Shown here in pieces: positions 1-8,787 of a stretch of 64,000 nt of DNA. The stretch is taken from NCBI RefSeq assembly GCF_002286815.1, contig NZ_MUNM01000022.1, forward strand, positions 1-64,000, given 5' to 3'. A program made the position numbers and the translations under genes. Position 1 is the stretch's first letter; the number at the start of each line of letters is the position of its first letter. A model generated the notes under the pieces. It searched no databases. It was not told the origin of the DNA and saw only the letters and a list, made by a program, of their open reading frames with translations. The DNA is from Pseudomonas sp. PICF141 (GTDB lineage Bacteria; Pseudomonadota; Gammaproteobacteria; Pseudomonadales; Pseudomonadaceae).

Positions 1-67
1 CCGGATAGATGAAAGCAAGCCAAACACGCATCAAAAACAGTATTGCAGAAAAGGGGGTAACCATAGA

Positions 68-157
68 TGTAGGAGCGAGGCTTGCCCGCGAAGAACGATG
101 ACGCGTAATACCTGAAAAACCGCGGTGCATTCTTCGCGGGCAAGCCTCGCTCCTACA
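68..157. repeat. REP-type inverted repeat pair
   Basis: Two arms of about 26 bases (TGTAGGAGCGAGGCTTGCCC followed by GCGAAG, and its reverse complement) surround a short spacer. The same element recurs near 8.15 kb and 13.8 kb. It lies just beyond the 3' end of bglX, where such elements usually sit in Pseudomonas, and could form a hairpin that ends or protects the transcript. Confidence 0.85.
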
Positions 158-173
158 GGTTCTGTGCTTGGCC

Positions 174-2465
174 TTAGCCGCTGCCTTGTTCTGACAGCAA
201 CTCAAAACTCTGCTCCTTCACGTCCTGGGAATCCAGACCGATCTGAACCCGGAATTCGCCCGGCTCGGCGGCGTATTCCAATTGGGTGTTGAAGAACTTC
301 AAGTCATTCTCATTAATGCTGAAATGGACTGCTTTCTCCTCTCCGGCCTTGAGCATGATTTTTTGAAAGTTCTTCAGTTCTTTCACCGGACGGCTGACAG
401 ATCCCACGACATCGCGAATGTACAACTGAACCACCGTTTCGCCGTCGCGCTGACCAGTGTTCTTCACCAGGACGCTGGCGACGAGGTTGTCGGTCTTGCT
501 CAGGGTAGTCGACGACAGGGCCATATCGGTCAGGCTGAAGTTGGTATAACTCAGCCCATAGCCGAAGGGATAAAGCGGACCGTGGGATTGATCGAAATAT
601 TGCGACGTGTAGTTGCGAAGCGCACCCGCTATGTAGGGGCGACCGGTGTTCAAGTGGCTGTAGTAATTGGGTATCTGCCCCACGGAGCGTGGAAAGGTGA
701 TGGGTAATTTGCCGGACGGGTTGTAGTCGCCAAACAGCACATCAGCCACGGCGTTGCCTCCTTCCGAGCCGCTGTACCAGGTTTCCAGAATTGCATCGGC
801 CTGTTTGTGCTCCTTGCCAATGGACAGTGGCCGGCCGTTCATCAACACCAGGACCAACGGCTTGCCGGTGGCTTTTAGGGCGGTGATCAATTCACTCTGG
901 CGCCCAGGCAGGTCGAGGCTGGTTCGACTGGCCGCTTCATGAGACATGCTGCGGGGCTCGCCCACTACTGCGATCACGACATCGGCTTGCTGTGCAGCCT
1001 TCACCGCTTCATCAATCATTTCTGCCGCCGAACGAGGGTCATTCTCGATTTTGGACACGCCCTGGTATTCCAGGTATTTAACGACCTCCTGATCCTCCTC
1101 GAGATTGGCGCCTCGGGCATAGATCAGCGAGCCCTGGGTCATGGCGTTTTTCAGCCCGTCATAAATCGTCACCGATTGCTCGGCCACGCCGCTTGCAGAC
1201 CAACTACCCATGATGTCGACGGTACTTTTTGCCAACGGGCCTATGAGTGCGATCACGCCCTCTTTTTTCAGCGGCAAGAGGCCGTTTTCATTCTTGAGCA
1301 GCACCAATGTCTTGCGTGCCACCTCACGGGCCTGGGCTCTGTGCAGACGGTGTTCGGCATTGTTGTCAGCGGGGTCTTCACTGGCAATGCCGATGCGCCG
1401 GTAAGGGTCTTCGAACAGCCCCATGTCGTACTTGGCCCCCAGCACTTCACGCACTGCGTTATCGATATTGCTCTGGGAAATAGCGCCCGACTCAAGCAGC
1501 CCCTGTAACTCCGGACCGTAGGAAAAGTCGTTCATGCTCATATCGACGCCGGCCTTGATCGCGAGCCTGGCGGCTTCGCGGTGATTCTTCGCCACACCAT
1601 GCTGAACCAGATCGTTTATCCCGTTATGGTCGCTGATGACCAGCCCCTTGAAGCCCCATGCCTTGCGCAGCAGGTCTTGCATCAACCAGGCATTGGAAGT
1701 GGCTGGCACGCCATTTATCGAGTTAAGCGCGACCATCATTGCCCCCGCGCCCCCCTCGATTGCCGAACGATAAGGCGGCAGGTAATCCTGGTGCATTCTG
1801 GCCAGGCCCATGTCGACGCTGTTGTAGTCGCGCCCACCCTCCACAGCCCCATACAACGCAAAATGTTTGGCGCTGGCCATGATGCTGTCGGGTGCATTCG
1901 GGCTTGTGCCCTGATAGGCCTGAACCATCGCTTTGGCAATGCGCGAAACCAGATAGGTGTCTTCGCCAAAGCCTTCGGAGGTGCGTCCCCAACGAGGATC
2001 CCGGGCGATATCTATCATCGGGGCGAAGGTCAGGTCGATACCGTCCGCACTGGCTTCTTTTGCCGCTATCCGGCCGCTTAGCTCAATAGCGCCAATGTCC
2101 CAGCTGGAGGCCAATGCCAGGCCAATGGGGAAAATGGTTCGATGGCCGTGTATCACGTCCCAGCCGAAAAACATGGGGATTTTCAGGCGGCTTTGTTGAG
2201 ACGCGTCCTGCATGGGGCGGTTTACGAAACGGCTTACAGAGCCGTAGGTACCACCGATTCGCCCGGCGGCGATCTCTTCGCGTATTTTTTCGGGGGTCAT
2301 CTTTTCATCAATAGCGATCAGCCTCAGTTGGCCGATTTTTTCCTCCAAGGTCATTTGACTTATCAGGTTGCTGACAAAGGCCTCTTTGCTTAACGATGCC
2401 ATATCAGCCGCGGCGGGCAAGCTTGTAAAACCGATCAGGGCACATAACAGACGTAGTCTTTTCAT
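174..2465 (-). CDS. bglX: Periplasmic beta-glucosidase, glycoside hydrolase family 3
   Basis: The 763-residue protein begins with a basic n-region and hydrophobic core ending near AAAD, a Sec signal peptide, so it should act in the periplasm on beta-linked glucosides. The GH3 N-terminal barrel carries KHFALYGA and the nucleophile region VISDHNG, where the Asp of SDH is the expected catalytic nucleophile. The (alpha/beta)6 domain (GSWSASGVAEQS, VVGEPRSMSHEAASR) and C-terminal fibronectin-III-like domain follow. Length and order match E. coli BglX. The gene stands alone, with a REP pair after its stop and a regulator-like gene divergent from it. Confidence 0.93.
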   Translation of the reverse strand: MKRLRLLCALIGFTSLPAAADMASLSKEAFVSNLISQMTLEEKIGQLRLIAIDEKMTPEKIREEIAAGRIGGTYGSVSRFVNRPMQDASQQSRLKIPMFFGWDVIHGHRTIFPIGLALASSWDIGAIELSGRIAAKEASADGIDLTFAPMIDIARDPRWGRTSEGFGEDTYLVSRIAKAMVQAYQGTSPNAPDSIMASAKHFALYGAVEGGRDYNSVDMGLARMHQDYLPPYRSAIEGGAGAMMVALNSINGVPATSNAWLMQDLLRKAWGFKGLVISDHNGINDLVQHGVAKNHREAARLAIKAGVDMSMNDFSYGPELQGLLESGAISQSNIDNAVREVLGAKYDMGLFEDPYRRIGIASEDPADNNAEHRLHRAQAREVARKTLVLLKNENGLLPLKKEGVIALIGPLAKSTVDIMGSWSASGVAEQSVTIYDGLKNAMTQGSLIYARGANLEEDQEVVKYLEYQGVSKIENDPRSAAEMIDEAVKAAQQADVVIAVVGEPRSMSHEAASRTSLDLPGRQSELITALKATGKPLVLVLMNGRPLSIGKEHKQADAILETWYSGSEGGNAVADVLFGDYNPSGKLPITFPRSVGQIPNYYSHLNTGRPYIAGALRNYTSQYFDQSHGPLYPFGYGLSYTNFSLTDMALSSTTLSKTDNLVASVLVKNTGQRDGETVVQLYIRDVVGSVSRPVKELKNFQKIMLKAGEEKAVHFSINENDLKFFNTQLEYAAEPGEFRVQIGLDSQDVKEQSFELLSEQGSG

Positions 2466-2739
2466 GATTCCCTTCCCTGCATAACGCTGTGGCGCACTGC
2501 GTCATAAACGCCACCTTCCCTGTATTGAAGATCAGAAAGCTGACGTTCAATCATTGCTGCTCACGGGCGTTGAAAGCCTTGAGCGTTCAGGTGCCCGCAT
2601 AGAAACAGCGTAGTCGCTCTCAAGCGCCTGCCGGAGCGGAAAACAGAATCGATCAAAAAATGAGTTTGATCCGGGATCAAAACAGCTGTACAAAAACACA
2701 GTATATTTTGAATCAGCACTCTCGAGCCCGGAGAACACC

Positions 2740-3057
2740 ATGGTCACTCTTGCGATGAAAATCACCCTGGAACGTATCGCCCTCTTTCAGTTCACCCCCG
2801 CCCACTGCGCCCAGGCCCGAGCGATGCTGGGCTGGAGCGTTGAAGAATTGTCCGAGGAGTCCGGGGTTTCCATTGACGCCATTCAGCGCTTCGAGGCGGA
2901 ACGCGATGTGCTCGATGTCACCCGACTGGCGTTGGCGTATTGCTTCGAGTCGCAAGGCCTGGTGTTCTTCCCGGGATTTGCACCGGGCAGAGGGATGAAT
3001 GTGAGAGGGTCGACACCAGACCCGGTGGGGCGGGCGGATTATGCGATGGTTGAATGA
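2740..3057 (+). CDS. Small helix-turn-helix (XRE-like) protein
   Basis: A 105-residue protein. Residues about 25-65 form a lambda-repressor-like helix-turn-helix (QARAMLGWSVEELSEESGVS, then IDAIQRFEAER). The C-terminal tail is short, without a ligand or protease domain. The ATG at 2740 has a GGAGA ribosome site about seven bases upstream. It is followed at once by a second small HTH gene, so the two probably form a transcription unit. It likely binds DNA; no target can be read from the sequence. A DNA-binding antitoxin role is possible, but no toxin gene is visible beside it. Confidence 0.75.
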   Translation: MVTLAMKITLERIALFQFTPAHCAQARAMLGWSVEELSEESGVSIDAIQRFEAERDVLDVTRLALAYCFESQGLVFFPGFAPGRGMNVRGSTPDPVGRADYAMVE

Positions 3058-3068
3058 GGTGTCAGCCA

Positions 3069-3326
3069 ATGAATGAAATCGATGGAAGCAACAACTGCCT
3101 TCACGAGGCGCCGGGCTATCCCGAGGCGGGTGAGATGCGGGCCAAAGCCGAACATGTCATGAAGATTGGCCTGCTCCTCCAAAACGGTCAGCTGAGCAAG
3201 ACTGAGGCTGCCCAAAGGCTCGGGCTGTCTCGGGAAGAACTGGACGAATTACTGGGTGGACAGCTTCGCGATTTGACCGTGGCAAAGATCTCGGAATATC
3301 CAAACCTGACTAACGTAAATAGATAG
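3069..3326 (+). CDS. Small HTH-domain protein of unknown role
   Basis: An 85-residue protein, read from the ATG at 3069, with GAGGTG about 10 bases upstream. The second half (LSKTEAAQRLGLSREELDEL followed by LGGQLRDLTVAKI) resembles the HTH of HigA/XRE-type regulators. The first 30 residues are polar and uncharacteristic. It starts 11 bases after the preceding HTH gene ends, so the two are probably co-transcribed. Function is unknown; it could be a partner or accessory repressor. Confidence 0.6.
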   Translation: MNEIDGSNNCLHEAPGYPEAGEMRAKAEHVMKIGLLLQNGQLSKTEAAQRLGLSREELDELLGGQLRDLTVAKISEYPNLTNVNR

Positions 3327-3353
3327 GGCAAGGAGCCAGGCCACACACTTTTT

Positions 3354-3486
3354 TGTAGCAGCTGGCGAAGCCTGCGTTCGGCTGCGCAGCAGTCGTGAAT
3401 CCAGCTAACGCGGTCTGCCTGACATACCGCAATCTCTGATTTTACGACTGCTGCGCAGCCGAACGCAGGCTTCGCCAGCTGCTACA
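3354..3486. repeat. Long inverted repeat (REP-like pair)
   Basis: Arms of about 42 bases starting TGTAGCAGCTGGCGAAGCCT and containing GGCTGCGCAGCAGTCG are repeated inverted around a spacer of about 45 bases. It sits between convergent genes (small HTH gene and metallo-hydrolase) and could act as a two-way terminator. Its sequence family differs from that of the repeat at 68-157. Confidence 0.85.
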
Positions 3487-3536
3487 GATTGCATTCGGCA
3501 TCACGTGCCGCACCCATGGCAAGCGGCCCGATAGCA

Positions 3537-4592
3537 TCAAGCGTTCTGAGGCGCCGCCTGATCGCTTTCGCCTTCCAATCCAAACCACCACGCACTGCCC
3601 CGTTGCGGATACATCACGTTGAATGCTTCGCCCATTTGCGGCGTGGTGATCGACACGTTTCGCTCCCAGGCCAATGCCAAAATACGGTCGAAGGGTTCGT
3701 ACCAGGCGTGCATCGACAGGTCGAAGGTGCCGTTGTGGATCGGCAGCAACCAGCGCCCTTTGAGGTCGATGTGCGCCTGCAAGGTTTGCTCGGGCTGCAT
3801 GTGAACATGCGGCCACTCGACGTTGTAGGCGCCGGTTTCCATGAGCGTGAGGTTGAATGGGCCGTACTGTTCGCCGATGCGTTTGAAGCCGTCGAAATAA
3901 CCGCTGTCGCCACTGAAGAAAATCCGCGTGTCGCCGTCGATCATCACCCACGACGCCCAAAGGGTACTGTTACCGTCGAACAGGCCACGGCCGGAAAAGT
4001 GCTGCGAAGGGGTGGCGACGAATTGAAGGCCATCGACCTCGGTGCTCTGCCACCAATCCAGTTGGCGCACTTTGCTGGCATCGATACCCCATTTGATCAG
4101 GGTGTCGCCTACACCCAGCGGGGTGAGGAAGTATCGGGCTTTATCCGCCAGTTTGATCACGGCCTGATAATCGAGGTGGTCATAGTGATCGTGGGACAGG
4201 ATCACCGCTTCAATCGGTGGCAAGTCTTCGAGGCTGATCGGGGGCTGATGGAAACGCTTCGGGCCGGCCCATTGCACGGGTGAGGCGCGCTCGGCGAAGA
4301 CCGGGTCGGTGATCCAGAATTTATCTTGCAGTTTGAGCAGTACAGTGGAATGACCCAGGCGATAGACGCTGTGGTTGGGCGCAGCGATCAACGCTGCCTG
4401 GGTCAGGGTTTGCACCGGGACGGGAGCGGACGGACGGGTGTCGCGCGGCTTGTTGAAGATAAAGTCCCACAAGATGCGCAAGGTTTTGCGAAAGCCTTCG
4501 CGCTTCACAGGTACATGATTTCGATATTGCCCTTGCGCCTGTCGTGAAGCTTCAGGCGTTGAGGCGTTATCCGCTGGGGTTAAAGGGGCCAT
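3537..4592 (-). CDS. MBL-fold metallo-hydrolase (NAPE-PLD/UlaG-like)
   Basis: 351 residues from the ATG at 4592, chosen because GGAG lies 10 bases upstream and the conserved region begins after it. The binuclear metal motif SHDHYDHLDY (H134, H136, D138, H139) is present, as are the preceding GHSTVLLKL strand and later SGDSGYF and PSQHFSGRG segments typical of the NAPE-hydrolysing phospholipase D/UlaG-like branch. No signal peptide is evident. The substrate is unknown. A TetR gene is transcribed divergently 214 bases away and may control it. Confidence 0.85.
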   Translation of the reverse strand: MAPLTPADNASTPEASRQAQGQYRNHVPVKREGFRKTLRILWDFIFNKPRDTRPSAPVPVQTLTQAALIAAPNHSVYRLGHSTVLLKLQDKFWITDPVFAERASPVQWAGPKRFHQPPISLEDLPPIEAVILSHDHYDHLDYQAVIKLADKARYFLTPLGVGDTLIKWGIDASKVRQLDWWQSTEVDGLQFVATPSQHFSGRGLFDGNSTLWASWVMIDGDTRIFFSGDSGYFDGFKRIGEQYGPFNLTLMETGAYNVEWPHVHMQPEQTLQAHIDLKGRWLLPIHNGTFDLSMHAWYEPFDRILALAWERNVSITTPQMGEAFNVMYPQRGSAWWFGLEGESDQAAPQNA

Positions 4593-4806
4593 GACTGAAT
4601 GACTCCAGGAAAACGGCAGTTCGCGATTTTCCCTTTGGGGACGATAGATGGCCAAAGCACGCACGCATCAGCCGCGAGTTCTATTTTTTACCGGGCAGGA
4701 TTAACAAAACATTACACTGCACAGTGTAGTTTCAAGGTTGCATCAAAGTCGTTCGCAAGTAAACTGCCAAGTGTAGTTCTCAACCTTTTCGTGCCTAAGC
4801 GTATTT

Positions 4807-5415
4807 ATGACAGCTCCATATCGCCTCACCGACCGTAAACGCGAAGCCATCATCCAGGCGGCGATTGCCGAATTCCGTGCCAACGGTTTCGATATCACCA
4901 GCATGGACAAGATCGCCGCCACCGCTGGCGTGTCGAAGCGCACCGTGTACAACCACTTCCCGAGTAAAGAGGAGCTGTTCGCCGAAATCCTCAATCAGTT
5001 GTGGGCGCGGGTAACGGCCGAACAGGAAACCGCCTACCGCCCTGATCTGCCCCTGCGCGACCAGTTGCGTCAGCTGTTGCAGGCGAAATTGCAGATGCTG
5101 GCCGATGACAATTTTCTCGACTTGGCGCGAGTGGCGATCGCCGCCACCATCCATTCTCCCGAGCGCGCGCAGAACATGGTCGCCCGGATGGGTGAACGCG
5201 AAGAAGGCGTGACTATATGGATTCGGGCCGCTCAGGCCGATGGCCGATTGAAACCGGTCGCCCCCGAATTCGCCGCACAACAGGTCCAGGGATTGCTCAA
5301 GTCCTTTGCGTTCTGGCCGCAGATTTCCATGGGCCAGCCAGGCTTGTCGCCCGAGATGCAGCACACCGTTGTGGAGTCGGCGCTAGACATGTTCCTGGCC
5401 TGTTATGAGTGCTGA
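4807..5415 (+). CDS. TetR/AcrR family transcriptional regulator
   Basis: 202 residues. The N-terminal TetR HTH is clear (RLTDRKREAIIQAAIAEFRA, then GVSKRTVYNHFPSKEELF). A helical ligand-binding domain fills the rest, with a C-terminal segment of the AefR/TetR_C type. TetR proteins normally repress neighbouring genes until a small ligand binds. The divergent metallo-hydrolase at 3537-4592 is the obvious candidate target, but no operator palindrome stands out in the space between them. Confidence 0.9.
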   Translation: MTAPYRLTDRKREAIIQAAIAEFRANGFDITSMDKIAATAGVSKRTVYNHFPSKEELFAEILNQLWARVTAEQETAYRPDLPLRDQLRQLLQAKLQMLADDNFLDLARVAIAATIHSPERAQNMVARMGEREEGVTIWIRAAQADGRLKPVAPEFAAQQVQGLLKSFAFWPQISMGQPGLSPEMQHTVVESALDMFLACYEC

Positions 5416-5622
5416 ATCGGGTTGCAAAAAATGACAATGTGTACTGTTTTGCCGAAGGCCGGATAGCGCTGGATAGAACGCCGTAATTTGTTTCAGAATG
5501 AAACTGGCGTTGGAGGTCATGAAGCCTTCGCAAGGTAAGGAGCCGCCATTGAAGGACGTTTCAGCGTGCGTAATCGCCAATCTATAGTGGGTACCAGGAA
5601 TCAACAAGCGTCGAGATCACTC

Positions 5623-6318
5623 ATGGAAACCAGCGCCATCCGCATCGCCCTGATCGGCGATCACGACCCAGAGGTCACCGCCCACCAAGCCATTCCTGTC
5701 GCCCTCGGCATGGCTGCCGAACACTCAGGCCAAGACATTCAGTTCCAATGGTTGGCCACCGACCGCATCAACGCCGCTACGCCACTGAATGATTTCGATG
5801 GTTTCTGGTGCGTGCCCGCCAGCCCATATCGCGACATGGACGGTGCCTTACGGGCGATCCGTTTTGCCCGAGAGCAGCAGCGACCTTTCCTCGGCACTTG
5901 CGGCGGTTTTCAGCACGCGGTATTGGAATTTGCCCGCAACGTTCTGGGCTGGAGCGATGCCGAACACGGCGAGACCTCGCCCGAGGCCACGCGAGCGTTA
6001 CTCACGCCGCTGACCTGTTCGCTGGTGGAAGCCATCGACAGCATTCATTTGGTTGAAGGCTCGTTGATCGCCAAGGCGTACGAAAACGCTGAGATTCGTG
6101 AAGGATATCGCTGCCGCTATGGCGTGAATCCTGAGTTTGAACGTGAGCTACTGAAACAACAGTTGCATGCAGTCGGCCATGATTCGGCGGGGGATCTGCG
6201 GGCGGTGGAGCTAAAAGATCATCCGTTCTTCGTTGCCACCTTGTTCCAACCGGAACGCGCCGCGCTCCAGGGTACTCTGCCGCCGTTGGTTCGGGCGTTG
6301 ATCGAGGCGTGTGGTTGA
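5623..6318 (+). CDS. CTP-synthase-like class I glutamine amidotransferase domain protein
   Basis: 232 residues from the ATG at 5623 (METSAIRIALIGDHD). It resembles only the C-terminal amidotransferase domain of CTP synthase: the nucleophile elbow PFLGTCGGFQH places the cysteine at C93, and the C-terminal HPFFVATLFQPE segment carries a His and Glu in the expected order. No synthase domain is attached. Such free-standing proteins are conserved in Pseudomonas; their acceptor is not established to my knowledge. It ends before a REP pair and appears monocistronic. Confidence 0.75.
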   Translation: METSAIRIALIGDHDPEVTAHQAIPVALGMAAEHSGQDIQFQWLATDRINAATPLNDFDGFWCVPASPYRDMDGALRAIRFAREQQRPFLGTCGGFQHAVLEFARNVLGWSDAEHGETSPEATRALLTPLTCSLVEAIDSIHLVEGSLIAKAYENAEIREGYRCRYGVNPEFERELLKQQLHAVGHDSAGDLRAVELKDHPFFVATLFQPERAALQGTLPPLVRALIEACG

Positions 6319-6345
6319 GCAGTAGCAGGTTCCGTGTTTTTTAGA

Positions 6346-6428
6346 TCGCCATCGCGAGCAGGCTCGCTTCCACATTAGTTATCTGTCGATCACAAAACCA
6401 ATGTGTGAGCGAGCCTGCTCGCGATGGG
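6346..6428. repeat. REP-type inverted repeat pair
   Basis: ATCGCGAGCAGGCTCGCTTC and its near-complement GAGCGAGCCTGCTCGCGAT flank a short spacer between two convergent genes. It is a third REP sequence type in this window and may act as a two-way 3'-end hairpin. Confidence 0.8.
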
Positions 6429-6433
6429 GAATT

Positions 6434-6760
6434 TCAACCCCGCACCAAACTCCTCACCGCCGAAATTTCTGGCACTTCCCGCCGATTCATGTACACCCGC
6501 AACGGTTCGGTGATGTTGATCCGGTCGTCGATGTTCTGGTCCAGCAGCAACTGGATCAGTTCGCGCTTGAGCGTCATGGTCTGCTCGGGGCCAGAAGCCC
6601 AAACGAATTCACTGCTGGGGATGATGCCGTCATCCGCCACGTCCATGCCGAACGAGTCTTCGCTGAAACGAACGATGTACTGGCCGGTCTTGCGATTGAG
6701 GCCGACGAAGCCTTTGAGTTGGTCGGCGGCCTGACAAATGAGCTGGGATGTGATGCGCAT
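6434..6760 (-). CDS. DUF2025-type small conserved protein
   Basis: 108-109 residues from the ATG at 6760 (MRITSQLICQAADQ). It has no signal peptide, membrane segment or catalytic motif. From memory it matches the Pseudomonas-restricted DUF2025 family, a small alpha/beta fold of unknown function; the segments GFVGLNRKTGQYIVRF and LLLDQNIDDRINI support this. An in-frame extension to 6934 exists but has unlike composition and no better start. The role is unknown. Confidence 0.7.
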   Translation of the reverse strand: MRITSQLICQAADQLKGFVGLNRKTGQYIVRFSEDSFGMDVADDGIIPSSEFVWASGPEQTMTLKRELIQLLLDQNIDDRINITEPLRVYMNRREVPEISAVRSLVRG

Positions 6761-6993
6761 GATAAACCTCACAAAAGGTCGAAAGACCGGTGATCGATGG
6801 TTTACACGCAGGGCAAGCGAACGGGTTTCCCTCTGCCGGGGAAATGGCCGGGGCCAAGGGTACTGCAAAGAACCGCACAAATGCGCTGAAAAAACTCCTT
6901 TAAACACGTTTATGTCGGTCTGGCGATAGCGCAAGTGGCGCTCAGTTGTTAAAAGAGACGTCTTTGAAAACCCATCGCAAAAGGACTTCGAGC

Positions 6994-8121
6994 ATGCCTG
7001 TCAACTTCACCAAGAGCGCCTTGCTGCTGAGCCTGATGCTCGGCCTCGGCCAGGCACAGGCCACCAACGAGCCAAACCCCACCTCGCTGGCGACCCGTCT
7101 GGGCATTCCGCATCCGGCAGTGATCGCCCACCGTGGTGCGTCTTTCGACGCACCGGAATCCACCGCGGCGGCCTATAAACTGGCCCGTGATCTGGGTGCC
7201 GACTATCTGGAGCTGGACCTGCAACGCAGCAAGGATGGCGTGCTGTTCGCCCTGCATGACAACAACCTGCAACGCACCACGGATGTCGCCACCAAGTTCC
7301 CTGAGCGCAAGGACAGCCTGGCCAACGAGTTCACCATCGCCGAACTCAAAACCCTGGACGCCGGCAGCTGGTTCAACGCCGCTTACCCGGATCGCGCACG
7401 CCCGGGCTATGCGGGCCTGAAAATTCTGACCCTGGATGAAATCATCGACATCGCCCAGGGCAACCCGCTGCACAAACCAGGCCTGTACATCGAAACCAAA
7501 GAGCCCAAGCAGTTTCCCGGCATCGAGCGCGACCTCAAGGATAAATTGCAGGATCGCGGCTGGCTGAGCCCGGCCGGTTCAAAACTGGCCAAGAGCAATC
7601 TGGCGGTCGGTCAGGGCAAAGGTAAAGTGGTGTTGCAAACCTTCGAGAAGAGCAGCCTCGAACTGCTGCAGAAGGAAATGCCCAAAGTGCCGAAAATCCT
7701 GCTGTTGTGGGTGGGCGAAGGCAGCATCGAGCCGAAATCCAAAGTGACGTTCGCCGAATCCGGCGACAAGGATAAAGCGACCTACTACGCCAGGCAGGAA
7801 CCGAAAGACAAAGCCGAATTCCAGCAATGGGTTGACTACGCCAAGGCCCAGGGCGCTATCGGCACAGGCCCTTCAGCCGCACTGACCAAGGGTGGCGATC
7901 AGAGCTATTCCGACCTGGTGCAACCGTGGATGAACCAGTACACCCATGATCAGGGCTTGCTGGTGCACGTCTACACTATCGACGACGCTGTGGATTATCA
8001 GAAAGTCATGGATGCGGGTGTCGATGGCATCTTCACCAACCGCGCCAGCGAACTGCTGAAGTTCTATAAGCGGCCGGCGGCGGCGAGTGTTGCGCAGTTG
8101 TTGCAGAACAACGGGTACTGA
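6994..8121 (+). CDS. glpQ: Periplasmic glycerophosphodiester phosphodiesterase
   Basis: 375 residues from the ATG at 6994, preceded by AAAAGGAC. A signal peptide (LLLSLMLGLGQAQA) directs it to the periplasm, where GlpQ cleaves glycerophosphodiesters to glycerol-3-phosphate and an alcohol. The GDPD signature is clear: IAHRGASFDAPEST near the mature N-terminus, then YLELDLQRSKDGVLFALHD with the metal ligands. The C-terminal VDGIFTNRASELLKF is the usual closing strand. It is monocistronic, ahead of a REP pair. Confidence 0.92.
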   Translation: MPVNFTKSALLLSLMLGLGQAQATNEPNPTSLATRLGIPHPAVIAHRGASFDAPESTAAAYKLARDLGADYLELDLQRSKDGVLFALHDNNLQRTTDVATKFPERKDSLANEFTIAELKTLDAGSWFNAAYPDRARPGYAGLKILTLDEIIDIAQGNPLHKPGLYIETKEPKQFPGIERDLKDKLQDRGWLSPAGSKLAKSNLAVGQGKGKVVLQTFEKSSLELLQKEMPKVPKILLLWVGEGSIEPKSKVTFAESGDKDKATYYARQEPKDKAEFQQWVDYAKAQGAIGTGPSAALTKGGDQSYSDLVQPWMNQYTHDQGLLVHVYTIDDAVDYQKVMDAGVDGIFTNRASELLKFYKRPAAASVAQLLQNNGY

Positions 8122-8153
8122 TCGGCGCCAGGCTCTGCACCGCGTCGTTCCCA

Positions 8154-8218
8154 TCGCGGGCAAGCCACGCTCCCACAAGGTCTTCACAAGACCTGTAGGA
8201 GCGAGGCTTGCCCGCGAA
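8154..8218. repeat. REP-type inverted repeat pair
   Basis: TCGCGGGCAAGCCACGCTCC faces its near-complement GGAGCGAGGCTTGCCCGCGA across a spacer of about 20 bases. It is the same family as the elements at 68-157 and 13795-13910, and lies just after glpQ. Confidence 0.8.
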
Positions 8219-8313
8219 GCTTTCAATCTGACGCCACAGGTAATTAAGGGTGAATTAAGTTGCGCTGTTTAATCTGATCCCACTTAAACAGTTCACCCCA
8301 AGGAAAGAACTTC

Positions 8314-8619
8314 ATGAAAACGTTAACTGTCCTGTTCACCGCTGCTGCCCTGACCCTCACCGCTGGCCTGGCCCAGGCTGACGTTCGCGTCGACCAGATC
8401 CCCGAGTTGGTCAAGAGTGGCAAGATCAAATCCCTGGAAGAACTGAACCAGGCGGCCTTGAAGTTACACCCGGGGGCCACGATTACTGACACCGACCTGG
8501 ATAACCACTTCAACGGTTACGAATATGAAGTTGAACTGCGTTTGGCTGATGGTACCGAGTGGGACGTGGACCTCGACGCCACGACCGGCAAGGTTCTGAG
8601 CAACAAACAAGACAAGTGA
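8314..8619 (+). CDS. Small exported PepSY-domain protein
   Basis: 101 residues with a signal peptide (MKTLTVLFTAAALTLTAGLAQA) and a mature part that is essentially one PepSY repeat. The closing WDVDLDATTGKVLSNKQ matches the PepSY end motif. Such small periplasmic proteins often lie near two-component systems or proteases and are thought to modulate them; a histidine kinase gene follows 168 bases downstream, but a strong terminator separates the two. Function is not known. Confidence 0.85.
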   Translation: MKTLTVLFTAAALTLTAGLAQADVRVDQIPELVKSGKIKSLEELNQAALKLHPGATITDTDLDNHFNGYEYEVELRLADGTEWDVDLDATTGKVLSNKQDK

Positions 8620-8631
8620 TTCATCTGCAAG

Positions 8632-8665
8632 AAGCCGCACGATCTTCGGGTCGTGCGGCTTTTTT
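8632..8665 (+). terminator. Rho-independent terminator after PepSY gene
   Basis: An 11-base-pair stem (AAGCCGCACGA / TCGTGCGGCTT) with a short TTCG-containing loop is followed by a run of T. It starts 12 bases after the PepSY stop. Confidence 0.9.
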
Positions 8666-8787
8666 GCATTCGGCGTCAGGCCGTTCGCTGAAGCGACGAA
8701 CGAAGTCGCGAAAATTCACACAAGCCCGCTAGAATCCTTCAAAAATCACAAAAACCATTTGGCACGTTGAAGCAGAGAACCAAGGAT